From: Bradyrhizobium ottawaense
Lineage (GTDB): Bacteria; Pseudomonadota; Alphaproteobacteria; Rhizobiales; Xanthobacteraceae
Length of the DNA stretch: 64,000 bases
Direction: 5' to 3'
Assembly (NCBI RefSeq): GCF_900099825.1
Contig: NZ_LT629693.1
Span: 5,405,001-5,469,000, forward strand
Position numbers and translations under genes: made by a program. This document shows positions 51,197-61,290 of this stretch, in pieces. Under the pieces are notes generated by a model that was given only the letters and a program-made list of their open reading frames with translations, had not been told where the DNA came from and ran no database searches. Each line of letters starts with the position of its first letter. Position 1 is the first letter of the stretch.

Positions 51197-51436
51197 TCAA
51201 CTCTGGACGTCGGTTTCGGGCCGGTCGCTGCCGTCGGCGGTCTCGGTGTGCCACTTGCCGTCCGCCGTCTCGTATTGAATCGCTTCGGTACGGCCGGGAA
51301 CCCGCTGTTCGGCCGCCACGCGCCGCGCCGCTGCCAGAGCCGCGGCGTGGTTCGGAAACGGCTCGGAGAATACGCCATCAACGGTGTAGGCCCAGCCGCC
51401 GTCATGCTGGACGACCTTGTAAGTCACATGGCTCAT
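51197..51436 (-). CDS. DUF2188-type small protein
   Basis: A 79-residue protein: VTYKVVQHDGGWAYTVDGVF, then SEPFPNHAAALAAARRVAAE and IQYETADGKWHTETADG. This matches the DUF2188 pattern (a strand pair, an Ala-rich helix, then a GKW strand). Function unknown. It is divergent from the DUF2277 gene. Confidence 0.78.
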   Translation of the reverse strand: MSHVTYKVVQHDGGWAYTVDGVFSEPFPNHAAALAAARRVAAEQRVPGRTEAIQYETADGKWHTETADGSDRPETDVQS

Positions 51437-51567
51437 CGGGAACTCGCTTCTGCCGAGGGGTGAACGCTTCGCCCATTCTATGACAGAATGGGCTGTATTG
51501 TCGGATTTTGTGTTGGCCGTTCGTCCCTGGAGACGGCCGGGCTGAATTTCGGGCGGAGGAGAGGACC

Positions 51568-51834
51568 ATGTGCCGCAACATCAAGACGCTGTTCAATTTC
51601 GAGCCGCCGGCGACCCATGCTGAAATCCATGCCTCGGCGCTGCAATTCGTGCGCAAGCTTTCCGGCTTCAATTCGCCCTCGCAGGCCAACGCCGAGGCCT
51701 TCAACCGCGCGGTCTCCGAAGTCTCCGACAGCGCGCGGCGCCTGCTGGCGTCGCTGCAGACCCAAGCGCCCGCGCGCGACCGCGAGGTGGAGGCCGCCAA
51801 GGCGAAGGAACGCTCGCGGGCACGGTTCGGGTGA
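51568..51834 (+). CDS. DUF2277-type protein
   Basis: An 88-residue protein starting MCRNIKTLFNFEPPATHAEI, the hallmark of DUF2277, then ASALQFVRKLSGFNSPSQAN and a helical C-terminus (RRLLASLQTQAPARDREV). GGAGGAGAGG precedes the ATG. Function unknown in the family; no signal peptide. Confidence 0.88.
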   Translation: MCRNIKTLFNFEPPATHAEIHASALQFVRKLSGFNSPSQANAEAFNRAVSEVSDSARRLLASLQTQAPARDREVEAAKAKERSRARFG

Positions 51835-51923
51835 GGGCGCGCCCATCGCCTTCGTGATGCAGCTCACGGTCGGGCGATGTGACGAGGCCTAGGGTGGCTT
51901 CATTCCGTCTTTGGAGCGATGCC

Positions 51924-52166
51924 ATGAAGCCGACGATGCCCCTGAAATACTGTTCCATTGCCTTCGCGGTTCTGTGGGCAGGCTGGATGCTGTGGTGGAG
52001 CGGCACCTTCACGCCCGCCAACATCATCATTCTCTCGGTCTGCGGCGCGGTTGTCGGCTATTTCTGGTATCGCGCCATGCGCTGGTCGTTCCGGTGGATG
52101 AAGCTGCTGCCGCAGAATCATATTGACCCCGGCGCCGATCCCGGCGCGGGCCATTCCGCGCCGTGA
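51924..52166 (+). CDS. Small membrane protein, 80 aa
   Basis: Starts MKPTMPLKYCSIAFAVLWAG. Two transmembrane segments (CSIAFAVLWAGWMLWW; NIIILSVCGAVVGYFWYRAM) are followed by a polar tail. GGAGCGATGCC precedes the ATG. Its TGA is directly adjacent to the convergent P450 stop. Family not recognised. Confidence 0.6.
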   Translation: MKPTMPLKYCSIAFAVLWAGWMLWWSGTFTPANIIILSVCGAVVGYFWYRAMRWSFRWMKLLPQNHIDPGADPGAGHSAP

Positions 52167-53336
52167 TCAGGCGTCCCATTCGACCGGCAGGTTGAGCAGG
52201 CCGCGAAACGCCCAGCCGCCGATCCGCACCGGCTCGCGCGCGTCGAGCCGCAAGCCCTTCAATCGGGCGAAGATGCCGGGCAAGGCGACGTCGGCCACCA
52301 TGGCGCGGGACGCAAAGGCGCCGGCGCAGTAATGCGGCCCGGCGCCGAATGCGATGCTCTTCTGGGTGTTGCGCGTGACGTCGAAACGGTCGGGATCGTC
52401 GAAGCAGGCTTCGTCCCGATTGGCCGAACCGAACATGAAGAACACGCGGTCCTCCGGCTCGAAATCGACACCGCCATAGGACCACGGCTTCGCCACCCGG
52501 CGCGGCGACATGCCGATCGGCGCAATCCAGCGCGCATATTCCTCGAACACGTCGAGCCATTTTGCCTTGCCGCCGTGCACCAGCGCGAGCTGGTCCGGAT
52601 GCGTCAGCAACGCCCAGATCGCGCCTGCGATGGCGTCGCGCGGCTCGTTCTGGCCCCCCGAAATCGCCAGCTTGATGTTGGCGCGGATGCTTTCCATCGG
52701 TTGGCCGGCGGCCAGCAGCACGCTGAGGATCGAGGTGTTCGGATGCTTGGTCACGACCGGAATCATGTCGTCGATCGCGGCATCGATGCCCGCGGTGGCG
52801 GCATGGCAGCGCGCCTCGACTTGCCTGTCGCCGGTATAGTTCGCGATGCCGTCGATCATCGCCTGCGACCACGCGTCCATGTCCTCGAAGCGCATGTTGG
52901 TGAGGCCGGTGACGTCCTTTAAGCATTCGGCCGACAACGGCAGCGCGAACGCCTTGCAGAGGTCGGCTGAGCCGCGCGGCGCGAGCTGGTCGAGGATGCG
53001 GTCGCCATGGGCCTGGAACTGCCGCACCCAGGTGTCGCGCACGGTGCGCGGCGACACCGCCGGAAACATCGCGGTCCGCTCTGCCATGTGCGCATCGCCA
53101 TCCTTGCGCATCATGTTGTGGCCCATCAGCACGTTCATCAGGCCGGCCGGCTGGTGCGACGAGAATATGTCGATGCGTTTTTCCTGGGTGAAGATATCGT
53201 CGCGCCGCGTGAACACGGTGGAGTTAAGCTGCGGTACGAACGCGATCGGCGCTTCCTTGCGCATCCGTGCCAGCGCCGGATAGGGATCGGCCCAGAACGC
53301 CGATACGTCGATGTCGAAATGCGGGGCGTTGGACAT
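52167..53336 (-). CDS. Cytochrome P450
   Basis: A 389-residue soluble bacterial P450. The heme ligand is Cys337 in FGAGPHYCAGAF. The I-helix has ISGGQNEPRDA at about 225-240, where most P450s have (A/G)Gx(D/E)T; the Asn-Glu-Pro variant occurs in some rhizobial/Rhodopseudomonas P450s. The K-helix ExxR equivalent is EEYARWIAP-PIGMSPRRVA. It starts 7 bases after the SDR stop, so the two form an operon. Redox partner genes are not adjacent. Confidence 0.9.
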   Translation of the reverse strand: MSNAPHFDIDVSAFWADPYPALARMRKEAPIAFVPQLNSTVFTRRDDIFTQEKRIDIFSSHQPAGLMNVLMGHNMMRKDGDAHMAERTAMFPAVSPRTVRDTWVRQFQAHGDRILDQLAPRGSADLCKAFALPLSAECLKDVTGLTNMRFEDMDAWSQAMIDGIANYTGDRQVEARCHAATAGIDAAIDDMIPVVTKHPNTSILSVLLAAGQPMESIRANIKLAISGGQNEPRDAIAGAIWALLTHPDQLALVHGGKAKWLDVFEEYARWIAPIGMSPRRVAKPWSYGGVDFEPEDRVFFMFGSANRDEACFDDPDRFDVTRNTQKSIAFGAGPHYCAGAFASRAMVADVALPGIFARLKGLRLDAREPVRIGGWAFRGLLNLPVEWDA

Positions 53337-53343
53337 GGTGCGC

Positions 53344-54111
53344 TCAAATCGTCCGGTAGCCGCCGTCGACCATCACGATCGAGCCCGAGACATAGGCCGA
53401 CATGTCGGAGGCGAGGAAGATCGCGGGGCCGACGATGTCTTCGGCGGTGCCGGCGCGGCCGAGCGGGGTGTGGGCGACGAAGACCTTGGCCAGATCCGGA
53501 TTGCTGGCGCGCACCTTCTCGTTCAGCGGCGTCTCGATGAAGCCGGGGCCGATCGCGTTGACGCGCACGCCCTCCTTGCCGAGTTCGGCCGCCAGCGCCT
53601 TGGTGAAGCCGAGCACGCCGTGCTTGGAGGCGGTATAGGCCGGCGAACTCGGCGTTTTCAGATGCACGAAGGACTGGATCGAGCCGATATTGACGATGCG
53701 TCCCTTCAAGGCCCGCAGCGGCTCGAGGAAGGCATAGGTCACGTTGAAGACGCCGTTGAGGTTGATCGCGATGATGTCTTCCCAATCCTTGATCACGGCT
53801 TCGGCCGCGCCCAGCATGCCGTTGCGGCGGGCGATGCCGGCATTGTTGACGAGAATCGAGACCCGCCCGACCTTGTCGGCGACGTGTTTGGCCATCGCGA
53901 AACAGTCGTCGCGTTGGCTGACATCGAGGACAAAGCTCTCGGCCTTGCCGCCGGCGTCGCGGATTTCCTTGGCGACGTCGGCCGCCGCCTTCTCGTTCAT
54001 GTCGAGCAGCACCACCCGCGCGCCCTCGCGGGCATAGCCGTTGGCGATCGCGCGCCCGATGCCGGAGCCAGCGCCGGTGACGACGGCGATGTGGTTTTGG
54101 AGCAAGGGCAT
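53344..54111 (-). CDS. Short-chain dehydrogenase/reductase
   Basis: A 255-residue classical SDR: coenzyme motif TGAGSGIG (12-19), NNAG at 89-92, catalytic Ser144, Tyr159 and Lys163 (PAYTASKHG), and a C-terminal FLASDMSAYVSGSIVMVDGG. Asp37 after the second strand (VVLLDMNE) points to NAD. AGAGGAAACG precedes ATG 54111. It is upstream in an operon with the P450, which suggests sequential hydroxylation and alcohol oxidation of one substrate, or reduction of its precursor. Confidence 0.9.
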   Translation of the reverse strand: MPLLQNHIAVVTGAGSGIGRAIANGYAREGARVVLLDMNEKAAADVAKEIRDAGGKAESFVLDVSQRDDCFAMAKHVADKVGRVSILVNNAGIARRNGMLGAAEAVIKDWEDIIAINLNGVFNVTYAFLEPLRALKGRIVNIGSIQSFVHLKTPSSPAYTASKHGVLGFTKALAAELGKEGVRVNAIGPGFIETPLNEKVRASNPDLAKVFVAHTPLGRAGTAEDIVGPAIFLASDMSAYVSGSIVMVDGGYRTI

Positions 54112-54221
54112 GCGCGTTTCCTCTGTTTTGCGATTTTGACAGAGGATAGCAAGCGGGCCCGCCGGCACAAGGTGGCAGGAGTTGCGGGCAGATATGCCGC
54201 AGCTCGCCTCGGGCAACCCGA

Positions 54222-54476
54222 CTAGAACGAGCAGGTGCCGTCGTGCAGCAGAGCGTCCTTGAACACCAGCGCATCGCCGAAGGTCGGCACCTCGCTGCCG
54301 ATGATCACAACGTAGTTCAACGGCCACGGCGCGGTCGGGATGCTCTCGTCCCAGATCTGGCAGAAGCCGGAGTCCTGCCAGCGGATCAGGTGAAATGCGG
54401 CCTCGGCCGGGCTCGAAGCGGCAAGGGCGGTGCAGCCGACGGCGGCAACGGCGCAGAGGGAAAATAGACGACGCAT
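54222..54476 (-). CDS. Small secreted protein, 84 aa
   Basis: Signal peptide (RLFSLCAVAAVGCTALAASS) followed by a short mature part (FHLIRWQDSGFCQIWDESIP; LNYVVIIGSEVPTFGDALVF; HDGTCSF) with two cysteines that could form a disulfide. Family unknown. It precedes the SDR-P450 operon by about 110 bases and is probably a separate unit. Confidence 0.6.
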   Translation of the reverse strand: MRRLFSLCAVAAVGCTALAASSPAEAAFHLIRWQDSGFCQIWDESIPTAPWPLNYVVIIGSEVPTFGDALVFKDALLHDGTCSF

Positions 54477-54608
54477 GGATCATCTCCGGTTTGAACGGCG
54501 GGGGCGTTGACGCATGGCTATGATTTTGTCCGGCGAGGCCGCGATTGGTTCAATGCATTCGGGCGCCGTTCTGCTAGGGTAGCCGCGGGGGGCCAACCGG
54601 AGGCCGGC

Positions 54609-55169
54609 ATGAGCGTGACCGGAAATTCGCAAGAAGCGCGGAATTTGCAAGCTTCGCGCCTGCGCATCGGTGCGACGATCGCGTTCGCGATCTGCGCCGC
54701 GACAGGCTTTTCGTCCGGGTTCGAGAGCTCATTGGCCGCGCCGCCGCTGGCGGTTGCCGTGGCGGATTTCGATTATGTCGACACCTCGGGCGAGGCCGTG
54801 GACCAGAGCGCCGAGCATCGCACCCGCGTGGCGTCGTTCGCCGCACTGCTGCGCGACAATATTGGCGCCCGGGGCGATTATCGGGTGATGCCGATCGATT
54901 GCCCGGATCATCCCTGCACCGCCACCAGCATGACGCCGGATGCGTTTGTCGCGGCGGCCCGCCGCGCCGGCGCGCGGCTGGTGGTCTATGGCGGCATCCG
55001 CAAGATGAGCACGCTGGTGCAGTGGGGCGAGGTGCAGTTGCTCGATCTCGAGAACGAGAAGCTGCTGCTGCGGCGCACCGTGACGTTCCGCGGCGACAAC
55101 GACATGGCCTATCGCCGTGCCGCCGATTTCGTCGGCGATACGCTGAAGGACGCGATGCCGAAGCCGTGA
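54609..55169 (+). CDS. Exported DUF2380-type protein
   Basis: A 186-residue protein with an N-terminal hydrophobic export signal (RIGATIAFAICAATGFSSGF), then PLAVAVADFDYVDTSGEAVD, MPIDCPDHPCTATSMTPDAF, GARLVVYGGIRKMSTLVQWG and LDLENEKLLLRRTVTFRGDN. The VADF..DTSGE opening and the late 'GD...' segment fit DUF2380. Function unknown. I chose ATG 54609; a longer frame to 54507 is poor. Confidence 0.72.
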   Translation: MSVTGNSQEARNLQASRLRIGATIAFAICAATGFSSGFESSLAAPPLAVAVADFDYVDTSGEAVDQSAEHRTRVASFAALLRDNIGARGDYRVMPIDCPDHPCTATSMTPDAFVAAARRAGARLVVYGGIRKMSTLVQWGEVQLLDLENEKLLLRRTVTFRGDNDMAYRRAADFVGDTLKDAMPKP

Positions 55170-55184
55170 GCGCGTCAGGCTTGA

Positions 55185-55574
55185 TTACCGTCCCGTGAGC
55201 TGCGCCACGCCTTCGATCTCGATCAGCATTTTTGGATCGGGCAGCGCCACCACCACGCAGGTGGTGCGGGCGGGATAGGGCGCCGGCCCGAACGCCGCGG
55301 CATAGAGCTTGTTCATGACCGGGACGTCAGAGGCGCGGGTCAGCAGCACGTTGACCTTGACCAGGTCGCGAAACGTCGCCCCGGCCTCGTCGAGCACGCG
55401 CTTGATGTTGGCGACCACAAAGCCGAACTGCGCCTCGAACCCGTCAGCCAGCACGCCGTTCTCGTCGAAGCCGGGAATGCCGGAGATGAACAGCAGGTCG
55501 CCGGTGCGGGCGGCGAACGACAGCGGTGGCGACTTGACGCCTGATGGAGGGGCGAAGTGCTTGATCGGGGGCAT
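55185..55574 (-). CDS. RidA family (YjgF/YER057c) protein
   Basis: A 129-residue protein: LLFISGIPGFDENGVLADGF, FVVANIKRVLDEAGATFRDL, VKVNVLLTRASDVPVMNKLY and PYPARTTCVVVALPDPKMLI with the conserved Arg, then EIEGVAQL with Glu. RidA hydrolyses reactive enamine/imine intermediates. The conserved Arg and Glu support the deaminase-type site. GGAG precedes ATG 55574. Confidence 0.88.
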   Translation of the reverse strand: MPPIKHFAPPSGVKSPPLSFAARTGDLLFISGIPGFDENGVLADGFEAQFGFVVANIKRVLDEAGATFRDLVKVNVLLTRASDVPVMNKLYAAAFGPAPYPARTTCVVVALPDPKMLIEIEGVAQLTGR

Positions 55575-55721
55575 CGGGACTCCTTTTTGCCATGGTGCTG
55601 ATGCAATGACGGAAGCACTTTGCCCATCCAGCCTTTCGGTTACAATCCGCAAATCGCGACTCAATAAATCAAGGTTCTTGCGCGTCGCAACACGCATTCA
55701 TCAATCCCGGGAAACCCATTC

Positions 55722-56162
55722 ATGAAGATGTCATCCGCCCTCCGTGCCGCTCTGCTCGCACTGATCACCTTTGCCGGTACCCTGCTGTCCTCGGCCTCGC
55801 ATGCCGACGAGGGTTTTGTGCAGCTCACGATCTACAAGGCCGGCTGGATCATCGGCGGCTCCGGCGGCAGCGGTTCGCTGACGTTCCGCGGCCGGACCTA
55901 CTCGCTGTCGACCGGCGGCCTCGATTACGGCCTGGTGTTCGGCGGCTCGAAGACGGTGCTGCGCGGCCGGGTCAGCAACATCTACCGCCCGTCGGATGTC
56001 GCCGGCGTCTACGGCGCCGCCGGTGCCGGCCTTGCCGTCGGCCGCGGCGCCCGCGCCATCGTGCTGACCAACCAGAAGGGCGCGGTGCTGGAACTGTCCG
56101 GCAGCCAGACCGGCCTGATGGCGAACGCCGATCTCAGCGGGTTGGCGATCACGATGAGGTAG
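55722..56162 (+). CDS. Secreted beta-rich protein (DUF1134/EipA-like resemblance)
   Basis: A 146-residue exported protein (ALLALITFAGTLLSSASHAD signal). The mature part VQLTIYKAGWIIGGSGGSGS, LTFRGRTYSLSTGGLDYGLV, RVSNIYRPSDVAGVYGAAGA and TNQKGAVLELSGSQTGLMAN resembles the order of strands in DUF1134/EipA, a periplasmic envelope-integrity family. The similarity is from memory and modest, so function is not assigned. Confidence 0.55.
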   Translation: MKMSSALRAALLALITFAGTLLSSASHADEGFVQLTIYKAGWIIGGSGGSGSLTFRGRTYSLSTGGLDYGLVFGGSKTVLRGRVSNIYRPSDVAGVYGAAGAGLAVGRGARAIVLTNQKGAVLELSGSQTGLMANADLSGLAITMR

Positions 56163-56182
56163 GCGGGCGATAACCCCTCGGC

Positions 56183-56300
56183 GTCGTCCCTGCGAACGCA
56201 GGGACCCATACCGCGTGATCTATCGATGAGGCGCGGTGGCTGAGACCATCCGTAAAACCCAGGCCGGTGGCTATCGGTCCCCGCGTTCGCGGGGACGACG
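56183..56300. repeat. 118-base palindromic repeat, copy 1
   Basis: Starts GTCGTCCCTGCGAACGCAGG and ends CCCCGCGTTCGCGGGGACGACG. Inside are ACCCATACCGCGTGATCTAT and a partial GGTGGCTATCGGTCCCC. A second copy of exactly the same length lies in the thi operon (62075-62192). Confidence 0.88.
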
Positions 56301-56350
56301 TGGGGTGGGTTTCCGTATTCAACTGTCAAACAGCGCGAGACACACATCCG

Positions 56351-56844
56351 CATTCCCGCGGCGCGTTCCGCCCGAAGTTTTGCATTTCGTTTGCCCTCTT
56401 GAAGTAAAGAGGGCGCAGGGAAGACCGGGTGCACGCCGCACCCGCGGTCTCATGTGCGATGTGGGTAGTAAATGCTGCACATGAGCATACAGGTTTGGCG
56501 GAATCACACCGGCCTTCCCTGCGCAATGGCTTTACGGCTTATACGATTTCGTCCTGGTGACCGGCTTTCTTGCCACCATCATCCGCTGGAAGCGTGAGCC
56601 TCTCACGAACTTGACGCCAGCACCGGGGCGTCGGACCCAAACGATTTCACCGTACGCAACGGCCGCGTTCGTCTTCGCCGCCATCGCGTCCACCGCTCCC
56701 CGCCCCAACGTCTGCGACGATGGCCTACGCCCCTCTGGTGGGACAGGATGGCGGGAGTTGTGGAGTTGATTTGCCCGACGGGGCAATCGGAATATTTTTG
56801 CGCGGAGGGCTGGACAGACTTTTGGTGATTTGCCCGTCGGGTTA
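56351..56844 (-). repeat. Long dispersed repeat, copy B (inverted)
   Basis: About 495 bases matching copy A (21856-22457) in the opposite orientation. On the minus strand it reads AACCCGACGGGCAAATCACC, ...CCAGAGGGGCGTAGGCCATC, GGGGCGGGGAGCGGTGGACG, ATAAGCCGTAAAGCCATTGC, CCTGTATGCTCATGTGC, GAGACCGCGGGTGC, CCTGCGCCCTCT. It adjoins the 118-base palindrome. No intact gene lies within it. The block 56163-56960 is therefore repeat-derived apart from the lipocalin gene's leader. Confidence 0.75.
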
Positions 56845-56960
56845 CTTTATCGCAGGTGTTGCATGAAGGTCGTGCTTGCGCGCGGGGGCGACTCAGGAGC
56901 CTCGCCTGGGGATCGGTTGCAGGCTAGCATGCGCGCCAACACGTCTCCCGGGAGGAAATC

Positions 56961-57467
56961 ATGAAGTTGAGGATCGCCGCCACGTTGCTCGCGCTCGCTT
57001 TGTCGGCCGCCACCGCCGCCGCGCAACCGGCCAAGGGTCTCAAGGAGCAGATCGTCGGCACCTGGAATTTCGTGGTCGCCGAAGTCGCGGCGCCCGACGG
57101 CAAGAAGTCGTTTCCGTTCGGCGAGACGCCCAAGGGCATCTTGATCTTCACCGCCGACGGCCGCTTCGCGCAGATCCATGTCGCAGGCGACGTGCCCAAA
57201 ATCGCCTCCAACAACCGCATGACCGGCACGCCGGAGGAATACGCCGCCATCATGCGGCGTAGCCTGTCGGTGTTCGGCACCTGGACCGTCGACGAGGCCA
57301 GCAAGACCGTCACCTACACCATCGTGTCGTCCTCATTCCCGAACTGGGAGGGCGAGGCGCAGACCCGCAATATCGACAAATTGACCGACGACGAGTTCGT
57401 CAACACCAACCCGAACGTTGGCGGCGGGCGCGGGAGTGCGAGCAATTTTTATCGGCGGATGAAGTAG
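56961..57467 (+). CDS. Exported lipocalin-like protein
   Basis: A 168-residue protein with a signal peptide (ATLLALALSAATAAAQ) and a lipocalin-like domain: GLKEQIVGTWNFVVAEVAAP (the GTW box), FGETPKGILIFTADGRFAQI, RSLSVFGTWTVDEASKTVTY and LTDDEFVNTNPNVGGG. The barrel probably binds a small hydrophobic ligand in the periplasm. GGGAGG precedes the ATG. Confidence 0.8.
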   Translation: MKLRIAATLLALALSAATAAAQPAKGLKEQIVGTWNFVVAEVAAPDGKKSFPFGETPKGILIFTADGRFAQIHVAGDVPKIASNNRMTGTPEEYAAIMRRSLSVFGTWTVDEASKTVTYTIVSSSFPNWEGEAQTRNIDKLTDDEFVNTNPNVGGGRGSASNFYRRMK

Positions 57468-57484
57468 GGGCTGTTGGGTAGCTC

Positions 57485-57564
57485 GTAGGATGGGTTGAGC
57501 GAAGCGAAACCCATCGCGACAACGCGATCTGCGATGGGTTTCGCAAGGGCTCAACCCATCCTAC
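57485..57564. repeat. Palindromic element GTAGGATGGGTTGAGC
   Basis: An 80-base inverted repeat: GTAGGATGGGTTGAGC ... GCTCAACCCATCCTAC with inner GCGAAACCCATCGC / GCGATGGGTTTCGC. One full copy in the window; a short partial relative (GATTCAACCCATCTCATC) follows at about 57601-57620. It lies between the convergent lipocalin-like and archaemetzincin-like genes. Confidence 0.82.
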
Positions 57565-57625
57565 GCGCTACATGCTCAAACAAAGAGCTAAAGCGCGATC
57601 GCGATTCAACCCATCTCATCACGCT

Positions 57626-58435
57626 TTAGCGCAGCGTAGCCAACCAATCGTCCAGCATCCTACGTGCTGTCACAAGCGGTGTCGGAAGCGATCGCCCTCT
57701 AACGGTCGTGCAGCCAGGGCCGTTCTGGTCTTCCTTTTCCTTGAGGATACCGGCGGTAACAAGCGCAGCACGGTCATCCGGGCAAAACTCGGACGATTTT
57801 CGATCTAACTCCTCGAGGCTAAGGGAAGTTGTGAGCATGCACTCGCCCTTGCTGCGATAGCCTGTGGTCTGCACGATTGATTTGAGAATTAGCTTGTAAG
57901 CGCGCGTCGCCGTGATCTCGTGGTCCCAGGGGGATGGCAGCCACCGATTGCCAGCGACGATCCGTGCAGTGGAGACGACGCCGATGTGGTAGGAGGTTGC
58001 TTCGTCGCCAAAGCTCGTAGAAAACGCATAGCGCCAATTCCAGGCTTCGACCTTCAGATCGAACGGAACAAGAAGATACTTGAACGAGCGCGCGCTTCCT
58101 TCGCTAGCCGTTCGCTGGATGAACCGGTCTGCCACCTTGGTGACCTCGAATTGCGTGGGCGTTGCGCGCAATTCGGGTCCGAGCGGAAAGTCCAGAGCTT
58201 GCACAGAGACGGGTGCGACGAGCACGCGCTGAAGTGCGCAAACTAGCGGATTAACAAAGTCTGTTCGTTTCAAGTCCGACTGGATGTAAAGCACGACGTC
58301 CGCGGGCGCCACCACGCGCGGCTGTTCCTGCGCCAGCGCCACTGACGTTCCGGCGAGAAGAGGAAACAGTATCAGATAGTGCGATCCGTATTTCAAAGGT
58401 GTGGCCGCCAGCCTCACAATGGCTTGTTTTGTCAC
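57626..58435 (-). CDS. Exported archaemetzincin-like protein with degenerate active site
   Basis: A 269-residue protein with an N-terminal export signal (YLILFPLLAGTSVALAQ). Its middle and C-terminal parts follow the archaemetzincin order: a strand (YLLVPFDLKVEAWNWRYAFS), IGVVSTARI (157-159 region), then CMLTTSLSLEELDRKSSEFC, where family members have C(V/A)M...S..E.D.K...FC. The zinc motif HExxHxxG should lie just before this Cys but reads KSIVQTTG (185-192): His, Glu and His are Lys, Ser and Gln. It is probably a non-catalytic derivative. No metzincin activity is claimed; the family link is inferred from motifs. Confidence 0.55.
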   Translation of the reverse strand: MTKQAIVRLAATPLKYGSHYLILFPLLAGTSVALAQEQPRVVAPADVVLYIQSDLKRTDFVNPLVCALQRVLVAPVSVQALDFPLGPELRATPTQFEVTKVADRFIQRTASEGSARSFKYLLVPFDLKVEAWNWRYAFSTSFGDEATSYHIGVVSTARIVAGNRWLPSPWDHEITATRAYKLILKSIVQTTGYRSKGECMLTTSLSLEELDRKSSEFCPDDRAALVTAGILKEKEDQNGPGCTTVRGRSLPTPLVTARRMLDDWLATLR

Positions 58436-58551
58436 TTTATATCGATATCAAGTGGCTCGCGACCGGTAGGGGCAGAGACTCATAGGTTAGGTTAGCAAAG
58501 TATAACTGGCATCCTGAAGGCGGCGAACGACGGATCCGTCTCTGCCGCAAA

Positions 58552-58580
58552 CAAAAAGACCGAGCGCTCTGGCCCGGTCT
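58552..58580 (-). terminator. Terminator of the thi operon
   Basis: On the minus strand, arms AGACCG / CGGTCT around a 12-base loop are followed by TTTTGTTT. It lies 26 bases after the thiC stop codon. Arms are short, but the U-rich tail supports it. Confidence 0.6.
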
Positions 58581-58605
58581 CTTGTTCGGTAGGAGCGTTG
58601 TAGTC

Positions 58606-60647
<2,042 letters not shown>

Positions 60648-60663
60648 GCTGGTGGAAACATCA

Positions 60664-61290
60664 TCACGCGGCCTCCGCGTTCTGGCCGAGCCATTGCCTC
60701 ACCCGTGCATCGGGGTCGGCGTTTTGGGTGACGTCGCTGACGACAGCGATCGAGTCGGCGCCGGCGGCGAAAATCCCAGCGGCCTGTTCGAACTTGATGC
60801 CGCCGATCGCGACCAGCGGGATGTTGCCGATGCGCTTCTTCCACTCGGTGATCTTGGGAATGCCCTGCGGCACGAAGCGCATCGATTTCAGCGTGGTCGG
60901 GAAAATCGGACCCAGCGCGACATAATCGGGCGTGGCGCGCAGCGCGATCTCAAGCTCGTCGTCGTCATGGGTGGAAATGCCGAGCGTCAGTTTGGCGCTG
61001 CGAATTTCGGCGAGATCCGCTTCGACGAGGTCTTCCTGGCCGAGATGCAGATGCTGCGCGCCGGCGACGATGGCCGCGCGCCAGTAGTCGTTGACCACGA
61101 GTTTGGTCGGCGTGCCCTTGGTCACCGCCAGCGCGTCGCTGACGATCTGCAGCGCCTGCGAGTCGTTGAGGTCCTTGGCGCGCAACTGGATGGTGCCGAC
61201 GCCAAGCTTGGTCAGCCGCGCCACCCAGGCGATGCTGTCGACGACAGGATAGAATTTATCAGGATACGCGCGGCGATCAGGATACGGCAT
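60664..61290 (-). CDS. thiE: Thiamine phosphate synthase
   Basis: A 208-residue TIM-barrel enzyme joining HMP-PP and thiazole phosphate. Segments: [40 protein letters not shown] then [32 protein letters not shown] and [20 protein letters not shown]. The substrate loops (QLR-K, HLGQED, GPIFPT, IGGI) are intact. The 5' end overlaps the thiG 3' end by 14 bases, a sign of coupling. Confidence 0.95.
   Translation of the reverse strand: MPYPDRRAYPDKFYPVVDSIAWVARLTKLGVGTIQLRAKDLNDSQALQIVSDALAVTKGTPTKLVVNDYWRAAIVAGAQHLHLGQEDLVEADLAEIRSAKLTLGISTHDDDELEIALRATPDYVALGPIFPTTLKSMRFVPQGIPKITEWKKRIGNIPLVAIGGIKFEQAAGIFAAGADSIAVVSDVTQNADPDARVRQWLGQNAEAA

Noticed and set aside
56009..56526. Overlapping short frames in the 56 kb repeat block
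   Set aside because: They are translated repeats (for example the CVRRD-type strings from GTCGTCCC elements), not conserved genes.
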